64,000 nt of DNA from Notospermus geniculatus (taxonomy: Eukaryota > Nemertea > Pilidiophora > Heteronemertea > Lineidae), in NCBI GenBank assembly GCA_002633025.1, contig NMRB01002886.1, forward strand, positions 18,415 to 82,414. Direction: 5' to 3'. This document shows positions 45,587-55,294 of this stretch, piece by piece. The notes under the pieces are model-generated. The model had not been told where the DNA came from and made no database searches. It saw nothing but the letters and a program-made list of their open reading frames with translations. The position numbers and the translations under genes were made by a program. Position 1 is the first letter of the stretch, and every line of letters starts with the position of its first letter.

Positions 45587-48500
45587 GTACGATTTGATTG
45601 TATCAAGGCCCATTCCACTCGAGCGGGTTCCATCGTGGTTTGCGGCGAGCGGTGCGGTTTTCACAGGGTTTGGAGTAATCCTTCGATGATTTAACAATGG
45701 CGTGTTAATTATCCCAATGCCTGTGAAAACCGCTCCGCTCGCTGCCAACCGCGGTGGAATCCGCTCAAGTGGAAACTGGTCGTTATGGCTTTCTTAAAAT
45801 TCACCCTCTCCAGCAAAAGTAGGCACTTGTCACTAGTGATCATCACTGGTGTCAGGTCATTAAACTTTTGGCATCCACCAGGCACCACCAACAGCAACAC
45901 ACGTAGAAAGAATTTGAAACGGAGTATCCTTGACTTCTCCAAATCCTTTATAGTCTGTTTTCAAAGTCGAGTTGTTCTCTTTCTCTCTTCAGCAACAACT
46001 CCACGCGTACATAGCATGGATGAACTCGCAGTTGAAACGACGGCCGGGAAACATCGGGATCACCGACCTGACGAAAGATGTGCAGAATGGGGTGGCGCTG
46101 ATCCAACTGGTAGAAGTATTGTGTAAGTTGGCAAATAATATCAAAATTGATGGTCTTTAAATTGAAAACTGAATCCAGTTATTTTATACATGAGTGTCGA
46201 TTCCACTATGGTATTCACACCACCAGTTTCATTCGAATTTTCTTCCCAAAGTTAGAACTTAAAAGAATTCGGTTCAATAAATTCTTCTCTGTCAATTTCA
46301 GCTGGAGAAAATCTCCATGGCAACCCGTGCCCTGCAACGATTCCTGAAATGAGGGACAATATTGACCTTGTGATACAGTTCATGATTGGGAAACGAATAC
46401 GGATGCACCAAACAAACCCACGAGGTGAGAAGTTTTCTAGAACCAGTCTTATCTGTTCTGAGCTGTCAGAGTGGTGCAGTGGAGACATCGGCGGCTGTCA
46501 CATCTGAAGTTATGGGTTCAAGTTCAATTCTTGGTCAGGAAAACTCTTCATGTGATAGAGAGGGCAACTCTCTTTGACAGTGCAGGTTTTCACCGGGCAC
46601 TCTGGTTTCCTCCTGCTGTACATCAGGTTCATCCTGAGGAGCCCTGATAGCCGAGTGGTTATCACGTCCGTTCAGCAAGCGGCAGGTCCGGGGTTCAAAT
46701 CCAGCCCGGGGCATATGGGATTTCATTCCCAGCTCTTCACGTCCGTCGCATGGGACAGTAAGCCGTGGTGCCTTGTATCTTGCTCCTTTGCAAGGGAAAG
46801 TAAAAGACCCCATCCACTGTGCCCAAAAAGGGCACAGTGGTGCCCCCTTTTAGCGGCATGGCGCGCCGCCACTCTAAAATGGCCTAGATATGAGTCTCTC
46901 CAAGTGAGCAATATGAGTAGCTTGAGATGGCTTCTTCCGTACTTACCAGAGCCAATAATGCTATGGCTTCCGCTCTGACGGAAAAATCAAAAACAAATAC
47001 AAATCAGATTCATCATGATTGTGCTGTTCAGTGGTCTGGTTTCCTCCTGCATTGCTAACTGTTATTCCCCATTTCAGATATTGTCGAGGGGAACCTCAAG
47101 TCCATCATGCGCCTAATCTTAGCCCTGGCCGTACATTATAAACCAAACAGCGTCAAACAATCTGCCCAACAGAATCTACGAGCTCCTGCGCAACAGGCTG
47201 TTGTGGCGCAGGTGCAAAATGCCGCCGTGGCACTGGCGGAAACTCGTAAGGAGGTGGCAGGACTGGGGAACAAAGTGCGGCGGCCATTGGATTTTAGTCA
47301 AAGGTATTTAAATCTCTGAAAGACATTACACATGTTACATTTACATCCCTTAGGCTCCACCGACCCATTGGACCCCTGTGAAACGCGTTTCAGAGGGGTC
47401 CAATTTAGAGAGCTGAGATGGTGATTAGTCCCAATCCTATTGTCTTCCTTCTCTGCCTAATTTATAGTAAAATGGAAAAGAGGTCTGTGTACTGTCCTAC
47501 TTAGAGGATTGGAATGGCTCACTTATAACGAGAGGGGTGCAAGGTGCAGTTAGGTCAGTGGCTCAGGTCAACCAGATGATGTAAGATTATGTAAAATGAG
47601 TCAAAGTGGGAAGGTGTATTTGTGCAACAAATTTGCTGAGGCCTCATTTACCTAATGGAACTGCCAATTAGGGATTAGAATAATTGTATCATGACCTTTT
47701 GAAAAGGGGTAACTCTGCTAAGTGCACAAGTTCCTTTTGTGACCAGTGGCAGTAGGTGGCCAAAAATGTAATTTACTGGGCCCACGTTGTAGTACAAGAA
47801 CTTTTCTGTACGCTTTCAATGCATTTTGAACCTATTGGAAAATTTCAGATCCGACGTACCGAGCGACTCGGATTCCAGTTTTAGACACTACTCTCCCAGG
47901 ATGCATCGGCAGAGGGACAATCTTGACGGGAGTTACATCGGACCTCAGACGACACCGCAGAGTATTCAGGGGTCTCCGAACAATAAGTTTGGTCCCAAAA
48001 GTAAATCGTTAGATTTTGAAAATGGTAAGAACATCGTGAAGTTTTGGTGAAGAAAAGGGCTGAACTGAATTCCAAGTCAAAGGGTCAGAGTGGGATAGTG
48101 AAAACATCGGTGCTTGTAACCTCTGAGGTCAAGGTTCAATCCCTTTGCCCATTCTTCATGTAATGGTGCGGCATACTCTTTTGACAGCACTGTTTTCTCT
48201 GGGCATTCTGGTTTCCTCCTACTTGCATTGTTTCACCAGTATTGTGTATTGTGCAAAGAAGGCCGTATTCTGCTCGCAGCAGTTTTGAAGATTAAACTTG
48301 GGAATGGCGACATCTATTGGAAATACTAGACTAGTTGAGTGTGGACTGCTTCTGCACGTTCCAAAGGCGCGGATCCAAGGGGGGCACACCTGGCGCACGC
48401 CCCCACCCCCTTTCGGCCAACAAATCTGTAAAATTGACCATGAAATTCTTAAATTTGGAGCAAATCATTGAAATTCACCACAGATTTCAATGTTTCTAGC

Positions 48501-51500
48501 ACAGTGTGCCCCCTATTTTCTGAAATCGTGGATCCACCCCTGTTCCATGTTGAGTACTGAATCTATTTTCTTGCAGTCCCAGTCTCGCCGAATGAATCTG
48601 AGGTTGACACAAGTATTCAAGAAGTATTTCAAGATCTGCTAGAGGAGCACACGTCACTCACGTCTGATATGCAAAATACCAAGGATGCACTACTGCAACT
48701 TCAGGAACTGGTAAGTTAGACGGTTGCACAGTCTCCTATGCCATCTTTTGGAGAAGAATAGAACATATTATGCCTGCTTTCGTGAGATGTTGTCTGCTTT
48801 CTGTGAAAGTTGTTGAAACGGCAGCAGAAATGTCAATAAACTTGCAGACATACTCTTACGTGAGCCGATTAGGATTGGATTTTCCCTGAAGTTGTCCATT
48901 TTCCTTTCAGCTGCTGAATGGGGGTCTTCAAGATGGATCAGAAAAATATAACGAACTGGATGATTCACTGCCAATAGAGGGACGAACGCCCGATGAAAAA
49001 ATTGTAAGTATGAATCAGATTTCTGTTCAAAGAATGCCGTCTGCTCTCAGTTGCAGTTCAGTAAGTTCGACTGAGAACTCACTGAATATGATTCCAGAAA
49101 CTGTCAGAAATCGGGGAATCTACCATGTTGTTCTGCTGGTCCAAGCGAGACTGGCGATCTTTCTTCTGAAATTTGTCATTTCCATTGCAGATTGTATTAA
49201 GAAACCGTTTACAGCATTCAGAAGAAATATGTTCTGATCTTAGGGACGAATTATCAAGGGTGAAAAATGAATGTTTAGAACTTCAGGGAACTAAGGTAGG
49301 AATTCAGGTCTTGGTGTGTGTGCATTGGAAATTATTATCCAGTGTCTGAAGAGTCTTTATAGACCATGTGCACGTGGCGTCATCATTGACGCACGTCAGC
49401 CATTTTGGACGGCATCTGACGCTACGAATGCGTTGGACGTGCCGTCCAAAATGGCGGCATCTCGTCGTCGCGGTGATGTCATAATCGTCGCCGCACGTCC
49501 TCTATAGGAAACTCAGGGAGCAGCACATTCAGTGATCACGTGATCCTTTCAAATTTGGCATTCATTATTTTCATTTGTGTTGTTTTCTAGGCGGGCCTAC
49601 ATCAGCGGCTCAATGAGCAAGAAAAAGCATTTCTGCAGATGAAAGCGGAATTATTACGGATTGGTTTCACGCAAGAGAACCTGGAAGCTGAGAAGATAGA
49701 TCTTCAAAAAAGTTTAAACGAAAAGGAAATGGCGTTAAAGGATTTAAAACGGGAAATGGCGCATAAGGATCGTCTGATTGATCAATTGAAGACCGACCTT
49801 GAGAACGAGGTCAAGGACAAGGAGATGATTACAAGGACGTTGAAAGGTCAACTGCAGGAGCTCAGCGAGCGGTTAAGGAGGGTTGGTGAGAATGAGGTGA
49901 GGTTTATTTTCAGTTATTAGTGGGAATGGAATGTTTTGTGTGGGAATGGAATGTTTTGTGTGGGAATGGAATGTTTTGTGTGGGAATGGAATGTTTTGTG
50001 TGGGAATGGAATGTTTTATGTGGGAATGGAATGTTTTGTGTGGGAATGGAATGTTTTGTGTGGGAATGGAATGTTTTGTGTGGGAATGGAATGGAATGTT
50101 TTATTTTCCTGTCTTTTATGTGTTCTTATTATTGTAAAGTGCTTCGGGGTGCACTGCAGTGTGGTAGGGGCACTATAATATTTGGTATAATAATAATAAT
50201 AATGAGGTAGAGAGTCCCGAGTTTTGCTGAATATTTTTGTCAACAGTGGTTTTGGAAGATTTGAATGTATGGTGTGCGCTCTCAAAGACAAAATTTGTTG
50301 AAATTCATATTTTTCAGGCCAATCTATCATCTCGTGTGGCGTCCCAAGAACGTATGATGGCAAAATTGGAAGGAAAGATCATGCACTCACATCACGAATC
50401 TGGCAATCTAAAACCAGGGGTCAGTGTTTAAAAGGGGCTGTTCATTTTCATCACTTCAGATATCGGAGTTGTGATCCTTGAGAAAATGAAGAAAGCTATG
50501 AAGCTGCAAATTGCAGCGATTATTCTGAACAGTATAACAAATAATCCCTGCAATTTGCAAGTGCATAGCTTTTTCCGTTTTCCCAAGGATCACAACTCAG
50601 ATTCCTCAAGTGACGAAAACGAACAGCCGCTTTTGAATTTGAAAGATCTGTTTTCAATCAGTGTAACATTCTTAACTCTTTGTTGATGGGTGGTGATGCT
50701 GGTGTCATGTTAACGTTGGGCCTTGTTGTGATTACAAAATAACTGTACTTTCTCTGTGTGAGCAGATATCTGTTCTTTGTTGGCATCTGCTGTTAGCTGT
50801 GTCTGTCACTTTTCCATCTGTAAAAGCACTTTGTCTGTCTTCCATCAGCACGTAACCAGTTTCATGTTAAGGATTGTTTAACCAAGTGTTATAGTTCTGT
50901 CTATAGACGATTCTCGAATTCACAGATCTGCGCACTTCCGCTGAACCCTGAAACAGAACCTCGATCTGAAACTGGGTGATCTGACGCAATCCATGATTCA
51001 GCTGCAGTCGACTCTGACGCAACGTCTTTGAAGTCACTGTCGTGGGGTTGTCTGCGTCACGTCATTCAGTTTCAGACCGAGGTTATGGTTGAGATTTCAG
51101 CGGAAGTGCGCAGATCTTTGTCGTTTACGTCAATTTGAGAACGGTCTATTGTGCATGTTGTTTTCTGTCTTCAGAATCTCATCTGCCCGGACGAGTTCGG
51201 TCTCGTTCACGAATCTCTCCGTAATTTACGTCATCATTTGTCTCGTAACGACCCCCAACACCGCACGCTTGATAAACTGGAGATAACTGTATCTAACATT
51301 ATGGAGAAGTTGTTGTTTAGCGAACAAAGTCATTTAAGGCGGGTAGGTAATCCCAACTACCGCTTATCGACAACCTCGCCCCATGTAGAGTAACTGGCGT
51401 TCCTAGGGTATCCACGTATGCATTGTATTGTAGTCATACATTCTCCAACACTGGGGCGGAAGGCAGGACTACGGTATTGGAGAATGATGCAATCACCGCC

Positions 51501-52762
51501 GGTGGTGCGGCTTGCGACAAAAAGTGTCAATATCGTGGCCTTTTAAGGGACCCAACTCACTGTCGCATGCTAATGATGATAATTTCTGTTTTCAGCATTC
51601 AGTCGACAGCACGGTAGCTCACAGAAAACAGTATCCTGATGGCCTCAGAAAGTCAACTCTATCATCAGGTAAGGGATATCTAAAGTGCCGAGAAGCGCTT
51701 TGAGACTTCAAATAGGAGCCCTGATAGCCCTTGAGGAGCCCTGATAGCTGAGTGGCTATCACGTCCGCTCAGCAAGCGGCAGGTGCTGGGTTCGTGTCCA
51801 GCCCGGGCCATATGGGATTTCATCCCTGGCTCTTCACGTCCGTCACATGGGGCAGTAAGCCGTGGTGCGTTGTTCCTTGTTTCTTTGCGAGGGCAAGTAA
51901 AAGACCCATCCAAGTGAGGAACATAAGTGGTTTGAGATGACCTCTTCCATACTTACCAGGGCCAATAATGCTATGGCTTCGGCCCTGATGGAAAAATCTA
52001 ATAGAAATATTTCAAACGACATTATCTCCATCAAGTAAAGAAGGGTTCCGAATTGGAATCAGGTACGGATGTTTTGACTGTACCCTTCTGATAGTCAAAA
52101 TTGAGTCAAGTCCTTATCACTCCCGTATTCCCATACTTTCAGATCACTTGGACCAACTGAATGGGCAGCCACAAAAATGCACAAAAATACTCTACTTCAC
52201 TGATCGGACCGTCACACCGTTCATGTGCACCTTGCCAAAAAACTTGGGCGAGATTACCTTAGGAGATTTTAAGACCATCCATGACAAACAGGGGTCGTAC
52301 CGGTATCACTTCAAGGCCCTGGATCCTGAGTTTGGTACAGTCAAGGAAGAGGTAAGTACATATGTGACCCAATCCAGCAAAAGTAGCTGCATGTCACAAC
52401 CGAGGAAAGGGTTAAACGGCCTTACAACACAAAAGCTGAAATGTACATCTCTGCAGGTTGACAATAGTAGTGGACAGCAGTGATAATAGTTGAGTAAACT
52501 GATGACCAATCATGATCACCTGCGACATGCGCCTACTTTTGTTAGATCGAGTTACGAATAGAAGAGTCGTATCAAAAAGTTTCAAGACTCGTGTCCAAGA
52601 GCTCCGGGGTTTGATTCACAATGGTAATTTTCCACAATATTCCATTCAGGATCCATTATTTCATTTTATTTCTGTTCTTTTTACCAGATTTCATCGGACG
52701 AAACAATTTTACCAGGCTGGGAAGGAAAAATCGTCGGCTGGGTGGAAGAGGATCATGGATGA
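45476..52762 (+). CDS. DIXDC1: Dixin (DIX domain-containing protein 1), 14 exons
   Basis: Dixin is a cytoplasmic Wnt/beta-catenin pathway scaffold that co-polymerises with Dishevelled and Axin through DIX domains; in vertebrates it also binds actin and gamma-tubulin. Joining 45476-45586, 45993-46122, 46302-46424, 47078-47303, 47849-48024, 48577-48710, 48911-49003, 49191-49295, 49591-49896, 50318-50419, 51175-51342, 51596-51668, 52143-52351 and 52688-52762 gives 2031 nt, 676 residues, with no frame break; human DIXDC1 is similar in size (about 683). Domains: Ser-rich N terminus, CH domain (about 37-150), linker, coiled coil (about 260-500), conserved helical segment (about 503-558) and DIX domain (about 595-675) with [10 protein letters not shown] and [12 protein letters not shown]. 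It ends in VEEDHG like other dixins. All introns are GT-AG. The first exon is the least certain part. Confidence 0.93.
45608..45777. mobile_element. DIXDC1: Inverted-repeat MITE in dixin intron 1
   Basis: Arms of about 65 bp with mismatches: CCATTCCACTCGAGCGGG, then GGCGAGCGGTGCGGTTTTCA, against TGAAAACCGCTCCGCTCGC, then CCGCTCAAGTGGAA. The element starts about 20 bp after the exon 1 donor. Confidence 0.75.
45993..46122 (+). CDS. DIXDC1: Dixin exon 2, CH domain start
   Basis: Follows the acceptor TTTCTCTCTTCAG and encodes [20 protein letters not shown] onward, matching the start of the dixin CH domain. It ends in phase 1 at TTGT|GTAAGT. Confidence 0.93.
46302..46424 (+). CDS. DIXDC1: Dixin exon 3, CH domain
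   Basis: Encodes [20 protein letters not shown] onward to [12 protein letters not shown], the middle of the CH domain. IRMHQT is identical in vertebrate dixin. It starts after CAATTTCAG and ends in phase 1 at CGAG|GTGAGA. Confidence 0.93.
46466..46621 (+). mobile_element. DIXDC1: SINE family B, copy 1 (dixin intron 3)
   Basis: The tRNA-like head GTCAGAGTGGTGCAGTGGAG has the B-box-like GGGTTCAAGTTC, then CTTCATGTGATAGAGAGGGC and the tail GGCACTCTGGTTTCCTCCTG. Further copies lie at about 48085-48235 and 61530-61665. Confidence 0.75.
46634..47002 (+). mobile_element. DIXDC1: SINE family A, copy 1, with target duplication and a nested insertion
   Basis: The tRNA-like head GAGCCCTGATAGCCGAGTGG has B box GGGTTCAAATCC. 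A body with TCTTCACGTCCGTCGCATGG follows, then the 3' end CCAATAATGCTATGGCTTCC and CTGACGGAAAAATC. It is flanked by ATCAGGTTCATC (46622-46633) and ATCAGATTCATC (47003-47014), a 12-bp duplication with one mismatch. Compared with the copy at 51717, about 85 bp is inserted at 46817-46903. It sits within the end of a SINE B. Confidence 0.87.
46817..46903 (-). mobile_element. Fragment related to the element at 62360-62729, inside a SINE
   Basis: The minus strand reads ATATCTAGGCCATTTTAGAG and TGGCG(G/C)..CGCCATGCC, matching the left end of the 62360 element, then a GGGCAC hairpin. It interrupts the SINE A copy; the intact SINE at 51717 shows the uninterrupted site. Confidence 0.75.
47078..47303 (+). 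CDS. DIXDC1: Dixin exon 4, CH domain end
   Basis: Encodes [20 protein letters not shown] onward, the highly conserved end of the CH domain, then an Ala/Gln-rich linker. The acceptor is CCCATTTCAG and the donor is AAAG|GTATTT (phase 2). Confidence 0.93.
47365..47402. repeat. Short palindrome in dixin intron 4
   Basis: TTGGACCCCT and AGGGGTCCAA enclose TGAAACGCGTTTCA, itself a perfect palindrome. Confidence 0.7.
47849..48024 (+). CDS. DIXDC1: Dixin exon 5, Ser-rich linker
   Basis: Encodes [20 protein letters not shown] onward to [10 protein letters not shown]. It is a polar, probably disordered linker with SPR and SPN phosphosite-like motifs. Phases 2 in, 1 out. Confidence 0.9.
48085..48235 (+). 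mobile_element. DIXDC1: SINE family B, copy 2 (dixin intron 5)
   Basis: GTCAGAGTGGGATAGTG head, AAGGTTCAATCC B box, TTCTTCATGTAATGG body and GGGCATTCTGGTTTCCTCCT end match the copy at 46466. Confidence 0.7.
48364..48542. mobile_element. Non-autonomous element with GGCGCGGATCC termini
   Basis: The left end AAGGCGCGGATCCAAGGGGG and right end GTGGATCCACCCCTG are inverted, with TTCCA on each side (48359-48363 and 48543-48547). Its termini resemble those of the element at 34816-35092. It lies about 30 bp before the acceptor of dixin exon 6. Confidence 0.75.
48577..48710 (+). CDS. DIXDC1: Dixin exon 6, start of coiled coil
   Basis: Encodes [20 protein letters not shown] onward to LLQLQEL. It is acidic and then heptad-like. 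The acceptor is TTTTCTTGCAG and the donor CTG|GTAAGT (phase 0). Confidence 0.92.
48911..49003 (+). CDS. DIXDC1: Dixin exon 7
   Basis: Encodes [20 protein letters not shown] onward to TPDEKI. It is flanked by CTTTCAG and ATT|GTAAGT, both phase 0. Confidence 0.9.
49191..49295 (+). CDS. DIXDC1: Dixin exon 8, coiled coil
   Basis: Encodes [20 protein letters not shown] onward to LELQGTK, with a heptad-like pattern. Both phases are 0. Confidence 0.92.
49358..49506. mobile_element. MITE family M5, copy 1 (dixin intron 8)
   Basis: Inverted structure from TATAGACCATGTGCACGTGG to GCACGTCCTCTATA. The centre pairs CCATTTTGGACGGCA with TGCCGTCCAAAATGG. It resembles 62962-63203 (ATGGCGGCATCT(C/T)GTCGTC shared). 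Confidence 0.8.
49591..49896 (+). CDS. DIXDC1: Dixin exon 9, main coiled coil
   Basis: The largest dixin exon (102 codons) encodes a long charged coiled coil including [20 protein letters not shown] and [19 protein letters not shown]. Both phases are 0. In other dixins this region mediates self-association and Dishevelled/Axin contacts. Confidence 0.94.
49921..50103. repeat. 20-bp minisatellite in dixin intron 9
   Basis: About nine copies of TGGGAATGGAATGTTTTGTG, eight complete, with one substitution (near 50019) and a partial last unit with an extra GGAAT. The near-identity indicates very recent expansion. It starts 24 bp after the exon 9 donor. Open frames over it are artefacts. Confidence 0.97.
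50318..50419 (+). CDS. DIXDC1: Dixin exon 10
   Basis: Encodes [20 protein letters not shown] onward to NLKPG. The acceptor is TATTTTTCAG and the donor GGG|GTCAGT (a weaker GTCAGT). Both phases are 0. Confidence 0.88.
50467..50598. mobile_element. MITE in dixin intron 10
   Basis: The arms GAGTTGTGATCCTTGAGAAA and the complement TTTTCCCAAGGATCACAACT pair over about 50 bp with mismatches (inner CTGCAAATTGCAG against CTGCAATTTGCAAG). An acidic DSSSDENEQ frame directly to its right has a possible acceptor but no good donor, so I did not call it an exon. Confidence 0.82.
50903..51149. mobile_element. MITE abutting the exon 11 acceptor
   Basis: Outer arms ATAGACGATTCTCGAATT and CAATTTGAGAACGGTCTAT, inner arms CAGATCTGCGCACTTCCGCT and AGCGGAAGTGCGCAGATCT. 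It ends 25 bp before dixin exon 11, so the branch point of that intron probably lies inside the element. Confidence 0.82.
51175..51342 (+). CDS. DIXDC1: Dixin exon 11, conserved helical segment
   Basis: Encodes [20 protein letters not shown] onward. The [13 protein letters not shown] segment resembles the vertebrate dixin segment before the DIX domain (NDPQH conserved). The acceptor is CTGTCTTCAG and the donor CGG|GTAGGT, both phase 0. Confidence 0.93.
51374..51535 (+). repeat. Dispersed repeat X, copy 3 (dixin intron 11)
   Basis: Same element as at 4668-4820 and, inverted, 3262-3450. Identity is high from CGCCCCATGTAGAGTAACT to CGACAAAAAGTGTCAATAT. Confidence 0.8.
51596..51668 (+). CDS. DIXDC1: Dixin exon 12
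   Basis: Encodes [20 protein letters not shown] onward to TLSSG, a basic Ser-rich linker. The acceptor is CTGTTTTCAG and the donor TCAG|GTAAGG (phase 1 out). Confidence 0.9.
51717..52010 (+). mobile_element. DIXDC1: SINE family A, copy 2 (dixin intron 12)
   Basis: Near full-length copy: head GAGCCCTGATAGCTGAGTGG (preceded by a partial repeat of the same start), B box GGGTTCGTGTCC, body, and 3' end CCAATAATGCTATGGCTTCG plus CTGATGGAAAAATC. Short flanking TTCAAA on both sides is consistent with a target duplication. Confidence 0.87.
52143..52351 (+). CDS. DIXDC1: Dixin exon 13, DIX domain
   Basis: Encodes the bulk of the DIX domain: [40 protein letters not shown] and [18 protein letters not shown] domains form head-to-tail filaments, and these segments correspond to the interface strands. 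The donor is GAG|GTAAGT. Confidence 0.96.
52688..52762 (+). CDS. DIXDC1: Dixin exon 14, DIX domain end and stop
   Basis: Encodes [20 protein letters not shown] then EDHG and [11 protein letters not shown] and WVEEDHG are the conserved end of dixin DIX domains; vertebrate dixin has two or three more residues. Confidence 0.95.
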   Translation: MSSDETILPGWEGKIVGWVEEDHG

Positions 52763-53158
52763 TACAATGGTACCTCTTGGAATGGGGTAAAGACACGGGC
52801 GATGTGAAACTAGTCAATACCCCTGAGAATGGGGTAATAGAACGTCACTGGCCCTCGGAATGGTCAGAGATGTTACGGCATTGACTGAATCCCATAGAGA
52901 CATGCTTGAATCCCATACAGATGTTATTGGATCCCATACAGCTGATTGGATCCCATACAGGAATCCAATGTTGGAATCTCATCTTGTGCTTCGAGTTGCA
53001 CTGTGCCATGGGAGAGCTTTCCAGTGTGGGCTATTGTGGCTGTGTTTGGCCATGAGCGTTGCCTGTATTCAGTTCTCCTGTGCTGTATGTAGATGTCAGC
53101 TGTTGAACACACGTGAAGTGAAATGTGCATAACTCCATGACAGTTGTGTCAGTGACAT

Positions 53159-53317
53159 CACTGCAGGGGCGGATTCAGGACTTTTGGAAAGAGAGGATGC
53201 CAGAGATGCCCCTTTATTGAAAACCCACGGTTGATTTTGGAAGTTTCATTGGTCAGTTCCTGCAGTTGTCTGCCAATAGGGGGAGTGGCCGTCCTACCTA
53301 AATCCGCACCTGCAGTG
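53159..53317. mobile_element. Non-autonomous element in the dixin 3' region
   Basis: The termini CACTGCAGGGGCGGATTCAG and CTAAATCCGCACCTGCAGTG are inverted with few mismatches. The GGGCGGATT core is related in style to the CAGGCGCGGATCC elements. No target duplication was seen. Confidence 0.78.
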
Positions 53318-53328
53318 CAATGGCTGGT

Positions 53329-53432
53329 ATTCATAAAAGTTAGCAAATGCTTTAACTTAGGATTTGTACAGCGATGTCCAATGTAAATGTACCCAGAACT
53401 TGAAGTAAAAGCATTTGCCAACTTTTATGAAT
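53329..53432. mobile_element. 104-bp inverted-repeat MITE
   Basis: ATTCATAAAAGTTAGCAAAT plus GCTTTAACTT pairs with AAGTAAAAGCATTTGCCAAC plus TTTTATGAAT. Confidence 0.82.
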
Positions 53433-54024
53433 ATCTGCCAATGTCTACGGATCAGAGCCAAAATCACTTTGTGCATTGTATGCCTGGAAAATGCTTTGTG
53501 TACGTGGGTTTTTCAGGCGGCCATCTTGCTGGTTGTGGAAATGCCTTACCTTTTGGTTGGCACTCGCCACGGCCGTTGAACCTTTGACTAAGATCTTGAT
53601 ATTTTTTTCACAATTGCAGCCCAAACTGTACATTGTGTACATAGCTTGTCCACGTTTTCTTTTTTACATATATTTTTATTCTGAGAATATTTCATATTGT
53701 TGTATGTATGTTTACAAGGACCAATGTTTTGCTCTTCTGCCAAATACGTGTACCCCCACCGAAAAAAGACCTATTTACTTCTACAAAAATTGTGTATAAA
53801 TAGATTTCTTGGAATCTAGATTTATGTGCTAGATTTCCGTCAGACTTGCCAGTCTTAAAGTGAATTGATATCGAAAAAAATTGATCTAGAAATAGAATTT
53901 GAAAGGGGACAAATTTTCGGGAAAAAATGTAAACAAACTTCTCCAGAATGTCAACAAAGAAATGTTGGTGCATTCTGATTGGCTGAAATTTTGTGTTTAC
54001 AAACACCAGCCAAATGTAAATAAA

Positions 54025-54443
54025 ATCCGCTATCAATTCGCTTTAACAGGTTTAGCCTCTTTCCCGTGACAGTGCCAAGTTCGTTGTTGCAAGATATTGC
54101 ATAACAAAGTTTTGTTAGCCAGAGCTACATCAATGACAGACACTGCAAGCGAATTTTCCTGACCTCCAATGAGAATTCAGATTGGAACGATCATCAACGG
54201 TGTAACATTGGCTACAATGCTGATCTTTGTGTGAATTTGGTTGGGGGTTTGTCAAACTTTTTGGAATAAATCTACAGGCTATTTATCAGAAGAAAAGTAT
54301 GGTAATATATATAAATATATGTACAGTTTATTCTTTTTCACATGACAACGTTTTTGTACAGTTTTCTTTTTTACTAAGTTTAAATAATGGCTTTGTAGTT
54401 AATTTATTGGAAGTAGACAAGCATTTCATTAGGTGAAGTGCTC
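54025..54443. other. Intergenic spacer, nothing recognised
   Basis: AT-rich sequence between dixin and the gap. No gene was recognised. Confidence 0.4.
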
Positions 54444-54855
54444 NNNNNNNNNNNNNNNNNNNNNNNNNNNNNNNNNNNNNNNNNNNNNNNNNNNNNNNNN
54501 NNNNNNNNNNNNNNNNNNNNNNNNNNNNNNNNNNNNNNNNNNNNNNNNNNNNNNNNNNNNNNNNNNNNNNNNNNNNNNNNNNNNNNNNNNNNNNNNNNNN
54601 NNNNNNNNNNNNNNNNNNNNNNNNNNNNNNNNNNNNNNNNNNNNNNNNNNNNNNNNNNNNNNNNNNNNNNNNNNNNNNNNNNNNNNNNNNNNNNNNNNNN
54701 NNNNNNNNNNNNNNNNNNNNNNNNNNNNNNNNNNNNNNNNNNNNNNNNNNNNNNNNNNNNNNNNNNNNNNNNNNNNNNNNNNNNNNNNNNNNNNNNNNNN
54801 NNNNNNNNNNNNNNNNNNNNNNNNNNNNNNNNNNNNNNNNNNNNNNNNNNNNNNN
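54444..54855. other. Assembly gap, 412 Ns
   Basis: Bordered on the right by a run of Cs and, 35 bp on, a run of Gs. Frames across it are artefacts. Confidence 0.99.
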
Positions 54856-55294
54856 TGCCCCCCCCCCCCCATATTGTGGAATCACTATGGTGGAATGACA
54901 TGGGGGGGGGGGGCACAACCTAATGCTACCCATTACAATATTGCCAGAAGCCTTTGCCAGGCCTGGCCCCAATAATCGGAAATGGGGGTCGCACTCCCCC
55001 CCCCTCCAAAGTTAGTGGACACAGGACACGTCAGGACAATGGTTAACGGACTATTCTTCACCGGGGTAACCATTACTGCCACACTTGCGGCCATCCCAGA
55101 ATGCGTGCCTCCGGTTGGAAATTTCTTAGCAGACGAAATAGCGAATATGCTAGCTTTGTTGGCTAGTTCGTATAAAAAATCCCCATAAATTTCACACTTG
55201 GTGCAACAATCTCTTCGACACCCACACCTTGACCCACTATCATTTTTTTGGACGCGTGACAATGATTTAGATGAAAAACAACTCTTCTGCTTTC

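Larger units (their letters stand above)
52763..54024 (+). other. DIXDC1: Probable dixin 3' UTR
   Basis: No further coding sequence follows the stop. The first good AATAAA on this strand is at 54019-54024 (a second at 54265-54270). The region includes two mobile elements and four loose repeats of AATCCCATACAG-type sequence near 52887-52960. Confidence 0.5.

Noticed and set aside
49920-50210. 96-residue frame rich in [10 protein letters not shown] repeats
   Set aside because: Translation of the 20-bp minisatellite within a dixin intron.
50590-50686. Acidic [16 protein letters not shown] frame as an extra dixin exon
   Set aside because: It starts at a plausible acceptor beside a MITE arm but lacks a good donor, and exons 10 and 11 already join in phase 0.
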